Shown piece after piece: positions 5,688 to 7,798 of a DNA stretch of 7,798 bases; position 1 is the first letter of the stretch; every line of letters starts with the position of its first letter. The DNA comes from Actinomycetota bacterium (GTDB taxonomy: Bacteria; Actinomycetota; Thermoleophilia; Solirubrobacterales; Solirubrobacteraceae), in NCBI GenBank assembly GCA_005883905.1, contig VAYD01000063.1, positions 21,766 through 29,563 of the forward strand. The letters run 5' to 3'. The notes below the pieces were generated by a model. It was not told the origin of the DNA and did no database searches. It worked only from the letters and a program-made list of their open reading frames with translations. A program made the translations under genes and the position numbers.

Positions 5688-5693
5688 TACGTT
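5688..5693 (+). promoter_or_regulatory. Putative -10 box TACGTT for the DUF6636 operon
   Basis: TACGTT is a TANNNT match 7 nt before the ATG at 5701 and only 4 nt after the DUF3052 stop codon. The GGGG of the spacer touches the start region too closely to be an ordinary ribosome binding site, so a leaderless start is likely. Confidence 0.5.
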
Positions 5694-5700
5694 GGGGCGC

Positions 5701-6075
5701 ATGCGCCGCCTGAGCTTCGCGTTCGTCCTCGCTGCGCTCCTGGCCGTCGCCGTGCCGGCGGTGGCGAAGGACACCGTGTTCCAGACCCCTTCGAAGCGAA
5801 TCGCGTGCCGCGTCTACAACGACGGAAGCGGTCTGGTGATCCGCTGCGACCTGTTCTTCCTCAACGACCGCGCGGTTCGCATGACGCGCCACGGGAAGGC
5901 GCGGTTGATCCACGTCACCGACACGATCGGCGACCCGAAGGCGCCGGTCCTCGGCTACGGCAAGACCAAGCGTGTCGGACCGTTCACGTGCACCTCGCGC
6001 CGGACGGGGCTGAGCTGCCACAACCGCAACGGCCACGGGTTCACCGTCAGCCGCGAGCGCCAGACGGTGCACTGA
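5701..6075 (+). CDS. Secreted DUF6636-like protein
   Basis: This 124-residue exported protein has a Sec signal peptide: positive RR at 2-3, hydrophobic LSFAFVLAALLAVAVPA, and a probable AVA|K cleavage after residue 22. There is no lipobox Cys, so the mature protein of about 102 residues should be free outside the membrane. It carries VFQTPSKRIACRV near 26-38, VIRCDL at 46-51, LGYGKTKRVGPFTCTSR at 84-100, and GLSCHNRNGHGFTVSRERQ at 103-121. This is the DUF6636 pattern of a SPS/TPSxxIxC start, paired cysteines and a GHGFxxSRER ending. The four cysteines (36, 49, 97, 106) could form two disulfides. Function is unknown for the family. Its TGA overlaps the next ATG by one base (TGATG), so translation of the isomerase-like gene is coupled to it. 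Confidence 0.82.
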   Translation: MRRLSFAFVLAALLAVAVPAVAKDTVFQTPSKRIACRVYNDGSGLVIRCDLFFLNDRAVRMTRHGKARLIHVTDTIGDPKAPVLGYGKTKRVGPFTCTSRRTGLSCHNRNGHGFTVSRERQTVH

Positions 6076-6665
6076 TGAGCGAGCCGGTCTTCTACTACGA
6101 CTTCAACTCGCCGTTCGCGTACGTCGCGGCGCATCGTGTCGACGACGTCCTGCCGGTGCGCCCGCGCTGGCAGCCGATCGCGCTGGCGTTCCTGCTGATC
6201 CATCATCAGCGCGAGCCGTGGTCGTTCGACGTCGACGGGCGCGCGCCGACGATGCGCGACTGCGAGCGCCGCGCGTCCGCGCTCGGTCTGCCGCTGCAGT
6301 GGCCCGACGGCTGGCCGAGGGAGAGCTACTCGCTGCTGCCGCTGCGCGCGGCGGTGCTGGCGGAGCGCGCCGGGCTGCTGCGGGAGTTCTCGCGCGCCGC
6401 GTTCCAGCGGCACTTCGGCTCGCCTGCGGGCATCAAGGAGCTCGACGGCGTGCTCGCCGCGGCGCAGGAGGCCGGGCTCGACCCCGAGGAGGTCCGAGCG
6501 CACGTGGGCGACGACGACGTGAAGCTCGAGGTCAAGGCCGCGACCGAAGCAGCGATCGATCTCGGGGTGTTCGGCGTGCCGACCGTGCAGGTCGGCGACG
6601 AGTTGTTCTGGGGCGACGACCGTCTGGAGGAGGCAGCCGCGGCGGTCGAGGTGACGACGAGCTGA
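6075..6665 (+). CDS. 2-hydroxychromene-2-carboxylate isomerase / DsbA-family protein
   Basis: This 196-residue cytoplasmic protein has the kappa-GST/DsbA fold. It opens FYYDFNSPFAYVAAHRV, where Ser12 corresponds to the catalytic Ser of NahD-type isomerases, and has no CXXC, so it is not a disulfide oxidase. The central helical insertion (about 60-160) includes RESYSLLPLRAAV and FQRHFG. The C-terminal part has LGVFGVPTVQVGDELFWGDDRL at about 163-184, with the cis-Pro of the thioredoxin fold at 169. NahD isomerises 2-hydroxychromene-2-carboxylate in naphthalene breakdown using glutathione. No aromatic degradation genes surround this copy, and actinobacteria generally lack glutathione, so the true substrate is open. 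The gene is translationally coupled to DUF6636 upstream and to the methyltransferase 2 nt downstream. Confidence 0.87.
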   Translation: MSEPVFYYDFNSPFAYVAAHRVDDVLPVRPRWQPIALAFLLIHHQREPWSFDVDGRAPTMRDCERRASALGLPLQWPDGWPRESYSLLPLRAAVLAERAGLLREFSRAAFQRHFGSPAGIKELDGVLAAAQEAGLDPEEVRAHVGDDDVKLEVKAATEAAIDLGVFGVPTVQVGDELFWGDDRLEEAAAAVEVTTS

Positions 6666-6667
6666 CC

Positions 6668-7294
6668 GTGCTGGACGAGCTCGACCTCGTCGAGGAGACC
6701 GTGACGCTGGCCGAGCGCGAGCTGTCGATCCTGCGGCCGCGCGACCGCGAGTCGCTGCTCGACGAGGAGGCGTTCTCAACGCGCGACGAGTACCTGCCGT
6801 ACTGGGTCGAGCTGTGGCCGAGCGGGCTGGCGCTGGCGCGCGCGATCCATGGCCGCGCGCTGCGCGGCGCGCGGGTCGTGGAGCTCGGCTGCGGGTTGGC
6901 GCTGCCGTCGATCGCGGCCGCGCTCGCGGGCGGCCGCGTGCTCGCCACGGACTGGTCGGCGGAGGCCGTGGCGCTCGCGACGGAGAACGCGCGCCGCAAC
7001 GGCGTGGAGATCGACGCGGACGTCGTGAGCTGGTACGAGCCGGACGACCTGGTCGAACGCGGGCCCTGGGATCTCGTGCTCGCCGCGGACGTGCTGTACG
7101 AGGCGCGCAACGTGCCGGTGCTCGAGGAGCTGCTGCCGCGGCTGGTCGGCCAGCGCGGCGAGATCTGGCTGGCCGATCCCGGGCGTCCGGCCGGCGAGGA
7201 TTTCTTCGTGCGCATGCACGATCAGTGGTCCGTCCGCACGACGTACGCCGCTGAGCCGCCGCACGTGTCGGTCAGGCGCCTGCGCTCGCGCTGA
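6668..7294 (+). CDS. Class I SAM-dependent methyltransferase (Methyltransf_16-like)
   Basis: This is a 208-residue cytoplasmic methyltransferase. The N-terminal signature LPYWVELWPSG at 43-53 is typical of the lysine methyltransferase_16/nicotinamide N-methyltransferase-like group that includes bacterial ETFB-lysine methyltransferases. Motif I, which binds SAM, is VELGCGLALPS at 71-81. The acidic end of strand 2 is ATDWS (Asp95). Motif IV is WDLVLAADVLYE at 134-145, followed by VLEELLPRLV and the strand EIWLADPGRP. A protein side chain is the likely target by family, but this is inference. The GTG at 6668 lies 2 nt after the isomerase stop. An open frame upstream overlaps the isomerase and has no methyltransferase similarity, so it was excluded. 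There is no clear ribosome binding site at a normal distance, so coupling to the gene upstream is expected. Confidence 0.88.
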   Translation: MLDELDLVEETVTLAERELSILRPRDRESLLDEEAFSTRDEYLPYWVELWPSGLALARAIHGRALRGARVVELGCGLALPSIAAALAGGRVLATDWSAEAVALATENARRNGVEIDADVVSWYEPDDLVERGPWDLVLAADVLYEARNVPVLEELLPRLVGQRGEIWLADPGRPAGEDFFVRMHDQWSVRTTYAAEPPHVSVRRLRSR

Positions 7295-7337
7295 CCGACA
7301 AAAGCGTCAGACCCAAATGTCGCTCGACGGGCTGCGG

Positions 7338-7364
7338 CCCGGCGAGCCTCTGCGACTCGCCGGG
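7338..7364 (+). terminator. 9-bp hairpin, possible U-less terminator of the methyltransferase operon
   Basis: The arms CCCGGCGAG (7338-7346) and CTCGCCGGG (7356-7364) pair perfectly around a 9-nt loop, 44 nt after the methyltransferase stop. There is no T-tract downstream. Hairpins of this sort are often proposed as terminators in GC-rich actinobacteria, but the evidence is only the stem. A 5-bp stem, CGGGC (7328-7332) with GCCCG (7337-7341), would compete for the left arm. Confidence 0.35.
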
Positions 7365-7401
7365 TACCGCCCGGTCATGGATCACCGCTGATTGGATACG
7401 T

Positions 7402-7542
7402 CCCAGGTGCAGTGTCATTGCGCCTGGGCGGCGTTGGACACTCCCGACCGCCGGGACTGGCCACCAGCGAAGCTGGTGCGTGGCCCGGCTGGGAAGCCGT
7501 CTGCGGCAACCCCGGCCGAGTGGGCAATCCGCCGGACCTCGG
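7402..7542 (+). ncRNA. Candidate structured RNA with pseudoknot/alternative pairing
   Basis: A 10-bp stem, CCCAGGTGCA (7402-7411) with TGCGCCTGGG (7419-7428), closes a 7-nt loop, GTGTCAT. The loop's GTGTC (7412-7416) is the exact complement of GACAC at 7437-7441 and could form an H-type pseudoknot. It could instead form the outer part of a rival hairpin whose inner stem is CGCC (7421-7424) with GGCG (7430-7433). Downstream lie the 7462-7478 hairpin, nested in GGCCAC/GTGGCC (7459-7464, 7480-7485), the 7486-7499 hairpin and the 7516-7542 stem. I cannot match this to a known riboswitch or small RNA class, and GC-rich DNA folds readily by chance. Strand is assumed from the downstream gene. Confidence 0.25.
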
Positions 7543-7563
7543 AGGCTAGCGAGACGCGTCGCA

Positions 7564-7569
7564 TACCCT
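7564..7569 (+). promoter_or_regulatory. Putative -10 box TACCCT for the helicase gene
   Basis: TACCCT matches TANNNT and lies 7 nt before the ATG at 7577, again with no ribosome binding site. If this is the promoter, the structured region upstream is not part of the helicase leader. Confidence 0.5.
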
Positions 7570-7576
7570 CGGCCAC

Positions 7577-7798
7577 ATGGCCATCGCCCCGGCGATCCGC
7601 TACCCGCCCGAGCTGCCCGTCAGCGAGCATCGCGACGAGCTGCTCGCCGCGGTGCGCGAGCACCAGGTCGTCGTGGTCGCCGGCGAGACGGGTTCGGGCA
7701 AGACGACGCAGCTGCCGAAGCTCTGCCTCGAGCTCGGGCGCAGCGCGATCGCGCACACGCAGCCGCGCCGGCTGGCGGCGCGGACGGTCGCGCAGCGG
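7577..7798 (+). CDS. hrpA: HrpA-like DEAH-box ATP-dependent helicase (3' end outside window)
   Basis: Only the first 74 residues are present. After a short lead, [17 protein letters not shown] matches the region before motif I in DEAH-box RNA helicases. Walker A is GETGSGKT at 36-43, followed by TQLPK. Motif Ia is [14 protein letters not shown] at 61-74, where the window ends. Full HrpA proteins are around 1,200-1,300 residues and unwind RNA using ATP; E. coli HrpA has been linked to mRNA processing and rescue of stalled ribosomes. HrpB and other DEAH helicases share these first motifs, but TQPRRLAAR and the [13 protein letters not shown] context favour HrpA. The ATG start is supported by the -10 box 7 nt upstream. 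Confidence 0.85.
   Translation, partial: MAIAPAIRYPPELPVSEHRDELLAAVREHQVVVVAGETGSGKTTQLPKLCLELGRSAIAHTQPRRLAARTVAQR

Larger units (their letters stand above)
7295..7576. other. 282-bp gene-free region rich in inverted repeats
   Basis: I find no convincing gene, tRNA or known RNA family here. The sequence holds several perfect or near-perfect inverted repeats: 7338-7346 with 7356-7364 (9 bp), 7402-7411 with 7419-7428 (10 bp, one G-U), 7462-7468 with 7472-7478 (7 bp, GAA loop), 7486-7489 with 7496-7499, and 7516-7520 with 7538-7542. None is followed by a T-run, so none is a classical terminator. The only possible peptide is a 24-codon frame from ATG 7317 to TGA 7389-7391, without a start signal or similarity. 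The last 13 nt carry the -10 box of the helicase gene. Confidence 0.7.

Noticed and set aside
6075..6665. Disulfide oxidase (DsbA) function for the thioredoxin-fold protein
   Set aside because: There is no CXXC and no signal peptide. The SPF motif and the VFGVPT...FWGDDRL ending fit the chromene-carboxylate isomerase branch instead.
7317..7391. 24-codon plus-strand frame in the gene-free region
   Set aside because: There is no ribosome binding site, no TANNNT box at the usual distance and no similarity. It also overlaps a 9-bp hairpin, so it is most likely chance.
7459..7542. Resemblance to a cobalamin or SAM-type riboswitch (GGGAAGCCG, GGCAACCCC)
   Set aside because: The short matches are isolated: the order of conserved blocks does not follow either class, and the next gene is a helicase with its own promoter after the region.
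7415..7756. Minus-strand frame covering the intergenic region and helicase start
   Set aside because: Half of it is antisense to the clear HrpA N-terminus. The rest has no recognisable motif, and no promoter or start signal is seen.
1..7798. CRISPR arrays, insertion sequences, tRNA or rRNA genes, phage or defence genes
   Set aside because: I saw no repeat-spacer pattern, transposase or integrase motif, tRNA T-loop sequence or rRNA segment in the window.

Overview
The window is a compact, very GC-rich stretch whose coding frames show strong G/C bias at third codon positions. It reads as chromosomal DNA from an actinobacterium. DUF3052 and DUF6636 proteins, a thioredoxin-TPR protein, an HrpA-type helicase and many leaderless -10 boxes placed just before start codons suggest Thermoleophilia/Solirubrobacterales (Conexibacter or Solirubrobacter-like). 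That placement is an inference from gene content and style, not a database result.

Layout, left to right. (1) The 3' part of an amidohydrolase_2-type metal-dependent hydrolase (3-722, +). (2) A complete DNA polymerase IV gene (739-1800, +). (3) An alpha/beta hydrolase with an intact triad (1812-2639, +). (4) A convergent thioredoxin-TPR (CnoX/YbbN-like) gene (2598-3338, -), whose 3' end overlaps the previous gene by 42 bp. (5) A second alpha/beta hydrolase, divergent from the thioredoxin gene (3365-4132, +), which seems to lack the catalytic histidine. (6) A convergent seven-helix Bax-inhibitor-1 family membrane protein (4122-4784, -). (7) A short broken start of a DUF3052 gene (4811-4888, +), then an unrecognised coiled-coil gene (4901-5284, +), then the intact DUF3052 gene (5291-5683, +). 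(8) A tight three-gene operon of a secreted DUF6636 protein, a 2-hydroxychromene-2-carboxylate isomerase/DsbA-like protein and a class I methyltransferase (5701-7294, +). (9) A gene-free, hairpin-rich stretch of about 280 bp. (10) The first 74 codons of an HrpA-like DEAH-box helicase (7577 to the window end, +).

Two architectural features stand out. First, nearly every transcription unit starts with a TANNNT-like hexamer 6-9 nt before the start codon and has no convincing Shine-Dalgarno sequence, which is the arrangement expected of leaderless mRNAs. In the two divergent pairs the start codons are exactly 26 bp apart, and the opposed -10 boxes share one TA step (ANNNTANNNT, perfect in one pair and off by one base in the other). 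Second, the 5' end of the DUF3052 gene occurs twice. A 23-bp exact repeat (4808-4830 and 5288-5310), extended by four consecutive synonymous codon differences, brackets the unrecognised gene. The copy next to the divergent promoter is the broken one. This looks like a small gene inserted between a promoter/start and its gene, with the start re-supplied on the far side.

The genes are mostly housekeeping or general-function (lesion bypass, redox folding, membrane protein, hydrolases, helicase), and I see no defence, phage or secondary-metabolite system. The best candidates for something undescribed are the duplicated-start insertion, the mirrored 26-bp bidirectional promoters and the structured intergenic region before the helicase.
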